The notes below the pieces were generated by a model. It was not told where the DNA came from. It saw only the letters and a list, made by a program, of their open reading frames with translations, and did not search any database. Of a stretch of 64,000 bases of DNA, positions 22,989-32,020 are shown piece after piece; the first letter of the stretch is position 1; every line of letters starts with the position of its first letter. Both the position numbers and the translations under genes were made by a program. The DNA is from Pseudomonadales bacterium (lineage in GTDB: Bacteria; Pseudomonadota; Gammaproteobacteria; Pseudomonadales; Halieaceae). The DNA lies in NCBI GenBank assembly GCA_024234815.1, contig JACKNO010000001.1:682001-746000 (forward strand), given 5' to 3'.

Positions 22989-25598
22989 ATGAAAAACACG
23001 TTCTTGTTTTCTTTCCTGTTCGTGCTGATGACAACTGGTGTCTTGGCCGATGCCGCAGACAGCGACGGTGATGGTTTGCCCGACGATGTCGACAACTGTG
23101 TCCAGATACCGAATCCCGCACAAACTGATACCGACGATGACGGCTTTGGCAACGCCTGTGATGCCGACCTGAATAACGACCTCGTCACTAATTTCCTCGA
23201 CCTTGGCATGTTCAAGGCGGCATTTTTCTCCACGCCCAATTCACCCGCATGGAATCCGGATGCGGATCTCAACGGCGATGGCGCAATCAACTTCCTCGAC
23301 CTGGCAGTGGTCAAAAGGCTTTTCTTTGCACCACCGGGCCCCTCTGGAGACGCCTGCCAGCCGCAGCCTGCCGGCGTTGTCCGCGAAGACCTCGCTTTCA
23401 AGGAGCCGACCCCGCGCGTCAAGCTCCGCACGGCAGTCGCTGATTTTCAGCGCGCGGACCCCGATGCCGTCTTCAGTTTTTTTAACTGCGAGATAGACAG
23501 CTTTTCTACCACGCCAAAGCCGACGATCCCCGATCACGCACGCCTGGTGCTCGCGGAGATGGGTCTGTCCGCCGAACCGGTTACCCCGCAGTTGATGGCA
23601 CAGCCAACGGAGCTGGCCAAGGCCGGACAGGATCTGGATTCCAGCGCAAACCAGGTGGTCAAACTTCCCCTGTTGTTTGAGCCCGAAAACCCACAGCCGC
23701 CGGCGGGGGATGAGGACGCCGATGTTGTCGAGAATGATCCTTCGCCAACCGCGCCGCTTGATATTGTGCGCACCCGCCCTGCCAATTTCCTGGACGGGCC
23801 GCCGGAAGACTATCTGCCCCCCGGGCGAGACACCCTCGGCGCTCACCAAAGGGCGGCGATGGCGATTCTCCCTCTCTTCCTGGCCGAGCACGGCGACTTG
23901 TTCAGGTTGCCGCGTGACCCGCACGGCGGAGCTGATATTTCCTCGCTGACCGGCCTGCAGTACAGCGAGGGGAAATACTATAAGCGCATAGCATTCTCCG
24001 GCCAGATGCTGGGAGACAAACCGGTCATGGGCGGGAACACCATTATCCTGATGGACCACAACTGGAATGTGACAAACATATCCCGACAACTACTGACCCC
24101 GCAGAAGCTGTCTATCCCCGACGTGACAGCTATCGACCAGCTGACGGCGGAGGCCAGGGCCCTTGCAGCAGCCGAGGAACAGAGCGGGCGGGACGCCCGG
24201 GACTGGAGCATTTTGTCCAGCATGGTGGCCGTGGACCCGATCAGGCGCAGGCAGGTGTGGAATGTGGATATGGTGATCGCCGGTGATCCCGAGTTCGATC
24301 TCAGCGTACTGCTGGACGCCGCCTCCGGTGAATTGCTCAATGTGAGTGACAACGTGTCGGCCTACACCGACGGCAAGGTAAGGCGCTGGGCCTATTCCGG
24401 TGGCAACCTCGGTTCGGGTGCATACCAGGTTACGTCGAATAATATCTACACGCGCGACGACAACTCACTGGAGCATGACTTTTTCTATCTCATGACAGAC
24501 GAGCGCGGCGGTGGCAACATTGGCCAGATTAACTGCACTGCGACACCTGAGAATACGCTGTGGCGAGGCTTCGCCTACAACACCACCAACGGCACCAATT
24601 CCTACATTCGCCACACCCATCGCTCCGCCCGGGACTTCGATATCTGGAGCCCGGCCGCTTCCTCGGGCAGTTTCGCGGAGAGCCACACCTACTTCTGGGC
24701 GCGCAAGTTTATCCTCTGGTTAAAACCCACTCTGAGTCATCTCGGCGTGTTGGCCAATAGCGTATCGGATTACAAGCGCTTTACGTTCATCATCAATTCC
24801 TGCAGCGACGATTACTACGCAACATCCAGCCTGCCCGTGGCGACTCAGCACAACCTGGGTGAAAGCCTGTACAAAATCCGTATCAGGGAAGAGTGCAAGA
24901 GTACCAACGACAATTGTTCAGCGTCCCAGTACGACGATGGCGGCAGCAGTTTCGTCACCTGCCAGGGCAACGGCTGTGTGGGCACTCCCAGCGTGATTCA
25001 CCACGAGATGAATCATTTCGTCATGGGACAGTACTTCGGCATTAGCAGTGGTCTTGATTGTGGCGGCGGCAATCAGGGCAAGTTCCTGCACGAAGGTATG
25101 TTGGGGTCGGTAGCGCCCCAGGCTTTCTGGCATTTCTATTACGGCGTGGGTTTCAACCCGCCTGACAGCAACCTGTTTACAAAGAGTTCTGTTCGTGGCC
25201 GTGTGCACGCGAATAACGCCACGAGGCTCGATCTCAGCGATTACTGGTGTGTTAACAATTCGGGAGGCTCTGGCAGTCCGTACGAAGCGGGAAGAGTGCC
25301 AGGCCAGGCGATGTGGGAGATTTATCACGGCAAGCGCGCCGATGGGAATTCGCTGGTGAATATCCTGCGCCCGTCCGACGACCTGACATTCCTGAACCTG
25401 TCCTATTGGGCGGCAGACCTTGTTCAGGCATCAACCTTCAAGGACCGTTACGAGATGGCCAATCGGTGGATGCAGTTGTCTATCAACAACCTGAATTTTG
25501 CGAATAATGCGCAGAAAGAACAGCTGCGCAGCCAGTGGTGCGCTACCTGGGAGCACCATGAACTGGGGAATTTCATCAACGCGGCATATTGCCCCTGA
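22989..25598 (+). CDS. secreted zinc metallopeptidase with N-terminal dockerin
   Basis: An 869-aa exported protein. The signal peptide ends near MTTGVLADA. A TSP3 repeat (DSDGDGLPDDVDNC, near 25-57) and a dockerin (DLNNDLVTNFLDL and DLNGDGAINFLDL, near 58-118) come first. A linker and a propeptide-like region (near 290-370) follow. The gluzincin-type site is HHEMNHF near 670 (HExxH), with a likely third ligand in FLHEGMLGSV near 700. Cysteines suggest disulfides. ATG 22989 has GAGGA upstream. The dockerin closely resembles that of the preceding gene, so both may bind the same cohesin. Substrate unknown. Confidence 0.85.
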   Translation: MKNTFLFSFLFVLMTTGVLADAADSDGDGLPDDVDNCVQIPNPAQTDTDDDGFGNACDADLNNDLVTNFLDLGMFKAAFFSTPNSPAWNPDADLNGDGAINFLDLAVVKRLFFAPPGPSGDACQPQPAGVVREDLAFKEPTPRVKLRTAVADFQRADPDAVFSFFNCEIDSFSTTPKPTIPDHARLVLAEMGLSAEPVTPQLMAQPTELAKAGQDLDSSANQVVKLPLLFEPENPQPPAGDEDADVVENDPSPTAPLDIVRTRPANFLDGPPEDYLPPGRDTLGAHQRAAMAILPLFLAEHGDLFRLPRDPHGGADISSLTGLQYSEGKYYKRIAFSGQMLGDKPVMGGNTIILMDHNWNVTNISRQLLTPQKLSIPDVTAIDQLTAEARALAAAEEQSGRDARDWSILSSMVAVDPIRRRQVWNVDMVIAGDPEFDLSVLLDAASGELLNVSDNVSAYTDGKVRRWAYSGGNLGSGAYQVTSNNIYTRDDNSLEHDFFYLMTDERGGGNIGQINCTATPENTLWRGFAYNTTNGTNSYIRHTHRSARDFDIWSPAASSGSFAESHTYFWARKFILWLKPTLSHLGVLANSVSDYKRFTFIINSCSDDYYATSSLPVATQHNLGESLYKIRIREECKSTNDNCSASQYDDGGSSFVTCQGNGCVGTPSVIHHEMNHFVMGQYFGISSGLDCGGGNQGKFLHEGMLGSVAPQAFWHFYYGVGFNPPDSNLFTKSSVRGRVHANNATRLDLSDYWCVNNSGGSGSPYEAGRVPGQAMWEIYHGKRADGNSLVNILRPSDDLTFLNLSYWAADLVQASTFKDRYEMANRWMQLSINNLNFANNAQKEQLRSQWCATWEHHELGNFINAAYCP

Positions 25599-25610
25599 AA
25601 CTGCGCGCCT

Positions 25611-27080
25611 TTATTCCCCGGGAGATCGCCGGCTGGTGGATTGAACCTCATCGGCGCCGGCGGAGTCGGCGAGCCAGGCCGCCCGGTGAATTCTGGACGC
25701 GCCGACCCGTGAGTTGATCAGGAAAACCAGGGTCATCAGTACGCCGAGTCCAACGGACGCGCGGTCAAAAATCACGGGGTCCAGTTGCGGCATGAACTCC
25801 GGCCGGAACAGCAGGGACACCAGCCAGGGCAGCATCACTACCACAGCCAACCAGATTGCCGCGCCAGCCACTGTAATCAGCAACAAGGCGACAGGGGCAA
25901 GAAGTGTCTCTCCCAAAAGCAGTGCCCAGTTCCGGAATTTTTGCCACGGCGTCCGGTCTATCTCGACCTCCCCACCGCCGAGGCCCGAAACCAGCCGCTT
26001 GAGGAACTTCGGGTGTCTCTCGTACACCACGTGGCCGGTGACAAAGCCGCCGCCGAGCAATCTCTGGTTTCCGACCACGCCCCACTGATCGAAGTTTTTC
26101 AGAACGCCGGCAACCGGATCAAACCAGGAAACGAAATTTTCCCATTGCAGTGTGATACCCCCTGCTGGAACTTGGGGGTTGGTCAGCTTCGGCCAGAAGA
26201 AGCCGATTTTCTCCAGCGGACTGCCGATGGTGTAGAAGTGCGTCACTTTCTTTCTGGCCGCATCGAGTCCTGCTGGGTTCTGCGCGCCGGAATCGCCCCG
26301 CTTCAAGCCAAATAGTCCGTGATAGCTGACAACCGTTCCCAGGCTGTGCGCGAGCACCTGTATTTCTGCGCATTCAGCGGCTGCCTGGATGAGCCGCGTG
26401 TGAAACCGTTCCGCGATCTTCGGGTACGCTGCCTGGACCTCGTGCGGGACATCGATCTCGCGGCCATCGGGATAGCGCGCATTGCCAGCGGAGTTCACGT
26501 AATTGAAAACGTCCCCCACGTACTCGTCGATAGTGTCTTCAAGCCAGGTTCGCTGGAATGCCGCGCTGTCCGCCCGGGATCTGGCGATCTGCCAGAAGTT
26601 GCCGCGCGCGCTTTCGCGACCTTCCTGCCTGAGCTTTTCCCTGAAGTCCCGGTCGAACGCCGAAACCAGCAGCCTGGCACCGTAATACGGCAAGGCCAGG
26701 GCAAGGCTCAACGGCGGCAACAGCAGCGTCCAGATCAAAGTTGTGGCCATGGCGTACTTGCCGGGTGGGTTGACCCTGCGTTTACGGTTCAGCCAGGGAA
26801 ACCATGCGTAGGCCTGAAACTCCCGGGCTGAAAATGTGCCGCGTGTGATCTCGCCCTGGAGCAGGTCGGCCCAGTGTACCTCGTAGAGCCTGACAGGAAT
26901 GCCGGCCACCTCGGCGTCCACCGGCGCAGCGCCGTCGGGGGTTTGCAGGGCAGAGGTTCTGGTGCCGGGCACGAGACCCAGGCCATGGAGAAGTTTCTCG
27001 CTGGATTCGCCGGGAGCCTGGGCGCCGACACCGTGCACGATCAGTATGGCTTTGCGCGGTTTGCCTGAGGTGGAAGTCAA
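25611..27080 (-). CDS. membrane-associated alpha/beta-hydrolase (lipase-like)
   Basis: A 489-aa protein. KAILIVHGVGAQAPG is the first beta-strand and oxyanion region. LAHSLGTVVSYHG (near 245) carries the nucleophile in a hydrolase-elbow pattern (HSLG). A hydrophobic hairpin near 108-137 and a long C-terminal hydrophobic block (near 388-460) suggest inner-membrane attachment. The start is TTG 27080 with GAGGA seven bases upstream; no ATG fits the conserved N-terminus. The substrate is unknown; lipid esters are a reasonable guess. It converges on the metallopeptidase gene with 12 bp between stops. Confidence 0.7.
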   Translation of the reverse strand: MTSTSGKPRKAILIVHGVGAQAPGESSEKLLHGLGLVPGTRTSALQTPDGAAPVDAEVAGIPVRLYEVHWADLLQGEITRGTFSAREFQAYAWFPWLNRKRRVNPPGKYAMATTLIWTLLLPPLSLALALPYYGARLLVSAFDRDFREKLRQEGRESARGNFWQIARSRADSAAFQRTWLEDTIDEYVGDVFNYVNSAGNARYPDGREIDVPHEVQAAYPKIAERFHTRLIQAAAECAEIQVLAHSLGTVVSYHGLFGLKRGDSGAQNPAGLDAARKKVTHFYTIGSPLEKIGFFWPKLTNPQVPAGGITLQWENFVSWFDPVAGVLKNFDQWGVVGNQRLLGGGFVTGHVVYERHPKFLKRLVSGLGGGEVEIDRTPWQKFRNWALLLGETLLAPVALLLITVAGAAIWLAVVVMLPWLVSLLFRPEFMPQLDPVIFDRASVGLGVLMTLVFLINSRVGASRIHRAAWLADSAGADEVQSTSRRSPGE

Positions 27081-27299
27081 AATCCTGTCCTCGCAGCGCT
27101 GTAGCGAGACCTGCAGACCTTATGTTGCATGACGGTATGTCTCCCCAGAGGGGCGCCACCACTGTCCACCGGGACAGAATGAGCCCGTCGCCAACAATGT
27201 CATAGACTGTAAGAATAGTCCGAAAAACAGCAAAGGAAAGTGTTGTGGATTGTTCAGCAAGCGGCTGGAATAGCAGCGTAAGCCAATGGTGCGGGACGC

Positions 27300-28310
27300 T
27301 CAAACCACCCCGAGCTTGGACGGCGCGCCGGCGACCTCGCGTACCAGCTTCGGCACGAGATAGCCCGGAAGAGTTGCGGTGATAGCGGCCACCAGTTCCG
27401 CAGCCCGGGCTTCGCTCACATCGAAATGGGCGGCGCCCTGCACTTTGTCCAGCAGGTGCAGGTAGTACGGGAGCACGCCCGCGACAAAAAGGCGCTCGCT
27501 GAGGTCTGACAGGGCCCTGGCGCTGTCATTGACGCCTGCCAGCAGCACCGCCTGGTTCAGGAGCGTGACCCCGCGGTGCCTGAACATTGCCATGGCCGCG
27601 TCTACCGCCGCATCCAGTTCATTGGCGTGGTTGCAGTGAACCACCATGATAGTCTGCAGGCGCTCATGACAGACAGCATCGAGCAGTCCCGCAGTCACCC
27701 GGTCGGGTATCACCACAGGCAGGCGGCTGTGGATTCGCAAGCGGCGCACATGGGGTATGGCCGCGATTAACGCGACCAGTTCTGCCAGGTAGGCATCGGT
27801 AGCGACCAGTGGGTCGCCGCCGCTGAGGATGACCTCGCTGATGCCGGGGTCCTGCGCGATGTACGCCAGCGCCTCGCGCCACTCGTCGCGGCTGTTCTGG
27901 TTGTCGGAGTAGGGGAAATGACGTCTGAAGCAATAACGGCAATTTACCGCGCAGCCACTGCTTACGATCAGGAGTGCGCGGCCATGGTATTTGTGAATGA
28001 TACCCTTTGCCGGATTCGCCCCGCCTGTTTCACCCACGGGGTCGCGGTTGAAGCCGCCGGTTACCAGCAGCTCCTCCTTGCGGGCGAGAACCTGTAAAAG
28101 TAGCGGGTCCTGTGGGTCACCCATCCGCATTCTGCGAGCGAATGCCAGCGGCACCTTCAGGGGGAAATCAGCGCAGGCTTGCGGGGTATAGCCGACGTCT
28201 TCGGGCCGCAAATCCAGCGTGGCCAGTAACCGGTCTGCAGAGCTGATCACATTGCGCAGTTGGCTCTGCCAGTCGTCTCGCTGCCGAAGTGGCAGGGCAT
28301 TGCTTGTCAC
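27300..28310 (-). CDS. epmB: EF-P beta-lysylation protein EpmB (radical SAM lysine aminomutase)
   Basis: A 336-aa radical SAM enzyme that converts L-lysine to beta-lysine for modification of elongation factor P. The cluster motif is CAVNCRYCFRRHFPY (near 120). GGFNRDPVGE, ILSGGDPL and RLRIHSRLPVVIPDRV are conserved KamA/EpmB blocks, and YYLHLLDKVQGAAHF is near the C-terminus. Length suits EpmB rather than full-size lysine 2,3-aminomutase (above 400 aa). The usual neighbour efp is not within this window. Confidence 0.93.
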   Translation of the reverse strand: MTSNALPLRQRDDWQSQLRNVISSADRLLATLDLRPEDVGYTPQACADFPLKVPLAFARRMRMGDPQDPLLLQVLARKEELLVTGGFNRDPVGETGGANPAKGIIHKYHGRALLIVSSGCAVNCRYCFRRHFPYSDNQNSRDEWREALAYIAQDPGISEVILSGGDPLVATDAYLAELVALIAAIPHVRRLRIHSRLPVVIPDRVTAGLLDAVCHERLQTIMVVHCNHANELDAAVDAAMAMFRHRGVTLLNQAVLLAGVNDSARALSDLSERLFVAGVLPYYLHLLDKVQGAAHFDVSEARAAELVAAITATLPGYLVPKLVREVAGAPSKLGVV

Positions 28311-28373
28311 AGGTGTGTTTCCAGGGATTGAGGTGTGTTGTCGGTCATTCTAGCAATGAATGACCCATCTTTA

Positions 28374-29657
28374 TCAGCCTATCCTGTCTCGAAGGCTATA
28401 GAACAACATTCCTGCTACCAGTCCCGGCCAGCGCAGCAGTGTGCCGCCGGGGAACTGGCTGGCGGGTACGCCGGCCATGACGTCGAAGCGTTCAGCGGTG
28501 CCGCTGATGACTTCGGCCAGTAGTTTGCCGGCCAGTGTGGCTGTGGGTACACCGTGACCTGAGTAGCCGTGGGCGTAGAAGACATTGCCGGAGAGTCTGC
28601 CGAAATCGGGCATTCGCTTGAGCGTGATGGCCAGGGTGCCGCCCCAGCCGTAGTCTATGCGGGTGTCCGCAAGTTCGGGGTAGATGCGCAACATGTACTT
28701 GCGGACAAAGCCCTTGATGTCGGCCGGGAAGCGGCTGGAGTAGGACTCCCCGCCTCCGAACAGCAGGCGGTTGTCGGCAGACAGTTTCCAGTAGTTTATG
28801 ACGAAACGGCTGTCTGACATGGACGTATCGTCACGGATCAGGCGGCGCGCCAGTTCTTCCGGAAGCGGCGCTGTCGCCAGCATATAGTTATTGATGGGCA
28901 TGATGCGGCCGGCCGCGCGAGGTTCCAGCTTTTCAAGGTAGCCGTTGCAGGCCACGACCAGGAATTTGGCGCGCACCTCGCCACGGTCGGTCCTGACAGT
29001 GAGCTGTTTCCCCTCGCTGTAGGACAGAACCCGGCTGCCCTCGTGTAACTGTGCTCCCAGTTGCAGGGCGGCATCCGCCAGCCCGAGGCAAAAGTTCAGG
29101 GGGTGCAGGTGGCGGCTGCCGCTGTCGAGCGTAGCGCCGCCAAAGCCCTGGGCCGAGGTCATTTCCGCCAGCTCCCTGGCGTCCACGTAGCGAATCTGCT
29201 GGTAGCCGTAGACTTTTTGCAGGTGCTCCACTTCGGCGGGAAGTTCAGCGATATCGCGGGCCTTGGATGCGACGTGCAGGTTGCCCTGCTTCAGTTCGCA
29301 GTCGATGTTGTGTTGCTCGATCAGGTCGCAGACCGTGTCTACCGCTTCCAGCCCCAACTCCCACAGCGCTTTCGCCCTGTCCAGCCCGAGCCATTTTTCC
29401 AGTGTTTCCTGGTCTGCGCGCTGGCCCGTGGCCACATGCCCGCCGTTGCGGCCGGATGCTCCCCAGCCCATGCGGTTCGCTTCCAGCACAGTGACGCTGT
29501 AACCCAGCTGGCGCAGGTGGATGGCGGTGCTAAGGCCGGTGTAGCCTCCCCCGATAACGCAGACATCGCTGTCCGTGCTGCCCTCCAGGGGAGGCAGGTC
29601 CAGTTTCCGGTTGGCGGTAGCGGCGTACCAGGAGTCGACATGAGCTTGATTCTGCAT
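28374..29657 (-). CDS. puuB: FAD-dependent oxidoreductase, gamma-glutamylputrescine oxidase-like
   Basis: A 427-aa DadA-type flavoprotein. The dinucleotide-binding fold DVCVIGGGYTGLSTAIHL is near residue 30, followed by LEANRMGWGASGRNGGHV, as in PuuB. The C-terminal FAD contact is YAHGYSGHGVPTATLAGK. The expected reaction is oxidative deamination of gamma-glutamylputrescine. The start is ATG 29657 (MQNQAHVDSWYAATAN), matching the PuuB N-terminus; the frame extends further upstream without homology. Divergent from a glutamine-synthetase-like gene, which supports a PuuA/PuuB pair. Confidence 0.78.
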   Translation of the reverse strand: MQNQAHVDSWYAATANRKLDLPPLEGSTDSDVCVIGGGYTGLSTAIHLRQLGYSVTVLEANRMGWGASGRNGGHVATGQRADQETLEKWLGLDRAKALWELGLEAVDTVCDLIEQHNIDCELKQGNLHVASKARDIAELPAEVEHLQKVYGYQQIRYVDARELAEMTSAQGFGGATLDSGSRHLHPLNFCLGLADAALQLGAQLHEGSRVLSYSEGKQLTVRTDRGEVRAKFLVVACNGYLEKLEPRAAGRIMPINNYMLATAPLPEELARRLIRDDTSMSDSRFVINYWKLSADNRLLFGGGESYSSRFPADIKGFVRKYMLRIYPELADTRIDYGWGGTLAITLKRMPDFGRLSGNVFYAHGYSGHGVPTATLAGKLLAEVISGTAERFDVMAGVPASQFPGGTLLRWPGLVAGMLFYSLRDRIG

Positions 29658-29783
29658 GGTGCAACTATACCGTTTTGTGCTGGCTGGCAGGCATAACACG
29701 ATAGGGGTAGACTCGGGGAAAAGCCTTGATGAGCGCTTTCCAGAGCTGCGATACTGAGCCTACCCTGGCTATAAGAGAGATAT

Positions 29784-31133
29784 ATGAACGCCGATACAAA
29801 GGCCATCAAGGACTGGCTCAAGAAACATAAGATTGCCGAAGTGGAAGTGCTGGTGCCGGATATGACCGGCAGTGCCCGCGGCAAATTCATCCCGGCCCAC
29901 CAGTTTCTCAGCCGCGGCAATCCCCGGCTTCCTGAAAGTATCATGATCCAGAGTGTCACTGGCGAGTACTCGGACAACCACTGGGACTTCGTCGAACCCA
30001 CCGACGCCGATATGATCCTCAAGCCCGATGCCAGCACCATGCGGGTGGTGCCCTGGGCGCGCGAGCCCACCGCCCAGATCATCCATGACTGCTACACCAT
30101 GGACGACAAGCCCCACCCACTGGCCACGCGCAATATCCTGCGCAAGGTTCTGGGACTGTACGAGGCGGAGGGTCTCAAGCCCGTGGTCGCACCCGAGGTC
30201 GAGTTCTACCTTGTGAGTAAAAACCTGGACCCGGACTACGAGCTGTCGCCACCCAAGGGCCGTTCCGGCCGCAAGGAATCCTCCCGGCTGTCCTACAGTA
30301 TCGATGCCGTGGCTGAGTTCGAGGATTTCGTGGAGGACATGTACGAGTTCGCCAATGCGCAGGAATTGCAGGTGGACACGCTGATTCACGAGAACGGCGC
30401 CGCCCAGATGGAGATCAACTTCCTGCACGGCGATGCCCTGAGCCTGGCCGACCAGGTGTTTACCTTCAAGCGCACTGTGCGCGAAACAGCTTACAAGCAC
30501 GGCATTTACGCCACCTTCATGGCCAAACCGATGAAGGCCGAGCCGGGCAGCGCCATGCATATTCACCAGAGCATCGTAGACGCCAAAACGGGCAGGAACA
30601 TTTTTATCGATCGCAAGGGGCGGCATTCGGATGCCTTCCTCAGATATATCGCGGGGCTGCAACGCTATACCCCCGAGTTGATCAGCCTGTACGCGCCCAA
30701 CGTGAATTCCTACCGGCGCCTGGCCCCGGATATCGCCGCGCCGATCAACCTGAACTGGGGCGTGGACAATCGCACCACCGCTTTTCGGGTGCCCGAGAGC
30801 GAGTCCGAAAACACCCGGGTGGAAAACCGTTTTCCCGGCGCCGATGTCAATCCCTACCTGGCATTTGCCGCAACCCTGGCCAGCGGCTACCTGGGTATGA
30901 AGAGCAAATTGAAACCCACCGAACCCCACCAGGGCACCGCCAACGAGGAAGAGGTGGAAGTGGCCCGCACCCTCGAAGAGGGGCTGCGCCACCTGCAGGA
31001 TTCGCCGGAGGTACAGGAGGTATTCGGTGAAACCTTCCTGGCCGCCTATGCCGCGGTAAAACTGGACGAGTTCGAGGAGTTCAACCAGGTGATAAGTTCC
31101 TGGGAAAGGGAACACCTCCTGCTCCAGGTGTAA
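29784..31133 (+). CDS. puuA: glutamine synthetase family protein, glutamate-putrescine ligase-like
   Basis: A 449-aa type I glutamine synthetase-fold ligase. Metal and glutamate-binding motifs: PEVEFYLV, HENGAAQMEINFLHGD, GSAMHIHQSI and NRFPGADVNPYLAFAATLA; the ATP-site segment is PNVNSYRRLAPD. The adenylylation-site region of true GlnA is not conserved. Beside a PuuB-like oxidase it probably makes gamma-glutamylputrescine, though another amine is possible. A divergent promoter region of 126 bp lies between the two. The GA-rich GAGAGATAT before ATG serves as ribosome-binding site. Confidence 0.82.
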   Translation: MNADTKAIKDWLKKHKIAEVEVLVPDMTGSARGKFIPAHQFLSRGNPRLPESIMIQSVTGEYSDNHWDFVEPTDADMILKPDASTMRVVPWAREPTAQIIHDCYTMDDKPHPLATRNILRKVLGLYEAEGLKPVVAPEVEFYLVSKNLDPDYELSPPKGRSGRKESSRLSYSIDAVAEFEDFVEDMYEFANAQELQVDTLIHENGAAQMEINFLHGDALSLADQVFTFKRTVRETAYKHGIYATFMAKPMKAEPGSAMHIHQSIVDAKTGRNIFIDRKGRHSDAFLRYIAGLQRYTPELISLYAPNVNSYRRLAPDIAAPINLNWGVDNRTTAFRVPESESENTRVENRFPGADVNPYLAFAATLASGYLGMKSKLKPTEPHQGTANEEEVEVARTLEEGLRHLQDSPEVQEVFGETFLAAYAAVKLDEFEEFNQVISSWEREHLLLQV

Positions 31134-31149
31134 GCAGACCTCTGCCTTG

Positions 31150-31998
31150 ATGGAAGCGCGCAAAACTTACTTCGGCAATAGCGCCCGGTATCGCCTTTTT
31201 AAAGCCGCAAAGTACATCGTGTACGTACTGCTGAGCTTCAATATCTACCTGTTCCTGCAGGAGGAGTTGCTGGCGCTGTCCTTCACCTATGCGGACGATA
31301 TCGAGCCGGGCCAGCTTATCCAGGCGTTTTCCGCGACCATAGACACCGCCGCCTGGGTCATCCTGCTGCTGATGTTCGAACTCGAAACCGCGGTGCTCAA
31401 TGATCGCGATATTCACGGTCCGGTGAAATGGGGCCTGCACGGCCTGCGGGGGCTGTGCTCTATTGCGCTGGTCTACGCCTTCACCGGTTACTACCAGGAG
31501 CTGGTAACCCTGTACGACGTGTCCCCGCTATCGGTGGCGGACGTGTGTACCCTCGTTGGTGGGGACTATTCCCGGCTGGTCGAATTCGATGAGTACGAGA
31601 CGCTGACCGCAGCCGGTTGCGCCGCCATGGGTGAGCAGGTCTACACCGTGGCAAATTTCAATATTGTGGTGGACAGCGAAACCCTGCGCTCCGCGCAAAT
31701 TCTCGCCTGGGTGGATGTCGTCAATGCACTTGCATGGATTCTGGTGGTCATCGTGTTGGAGGTGGAGGTTCGCCTGCAACTGCGCGGGGACCTGTCGGAC
31801 CAGGTCATGAACGCCACCAAGATCATCAAGCTGATTATCTACGCCATGCTGTTCATCTGTGCCGGTTACTGGGGCTATGACGGCGATTTCCTCGATTTCT
31901 GGGACGCGTGTCTGTGGTTGTTTGCCTTTATCTTTATCGAGCTTAATGTTTTCGAGTGGCAGTTCGAGACCGATCAGGTGCAGCCGGTCAGTGCCTGA
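31150..31998 (+). CDS. integral membrane protein, unknown function
   Basis: A 282-aa protein with five to six predicted membrane helices (for example YIVYVLLSFNIYLFL, TAAWVILLLMFELE, ILAWVDVVNALAWILVVIVL and IIKLIIYAMLFICAGYW). A non-membrane loop near 125-175 is acidic. Several Glu and Asp residues lie within or next to helices (ELETAVLNDRDIHG, LEVEVRLQLRGDL), which may indicate ion or substrate transfer. I do not recognise the family. It is 16 bp after puuA and 22 bp before mtnA, so probably cotranscribed. Confidence 0.7.
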   Translation: MEARKTYFGNSARYRLFKAAKYIVYVLLSFNIYLFLQEELLALSFTYADDIEPGQLIQAFSATIDTAAWVILLLMFELETAVLNDRDIHGPVKWGLHGLRGLCSIALVYAFTGYYQELVTLYDVSPLSVADVCTLVGGDYSRLVEFDEYETLTAAGCAAMGEQVYTVANFNIVVDSETLRSAQILAWVDVVNALAWILVVIVLEVEVRLQLRGDLSDQVMNATKIIKLIIYAMLFICAGYWGYDGDFLDFWDACLWLFAFIFIELNVFEWQFETDQVQPVSA

Positions 31999-32020
31999 GT
32001 GAAGAGGTAAACCGCGCGCC

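Noticed and set aside
29769..31163. 464-codon minus-strand frame opposite the glutamine-synthetase-like gene
   Set aside because: It mirrors the whole puuA-like gene and has no family features of its own.
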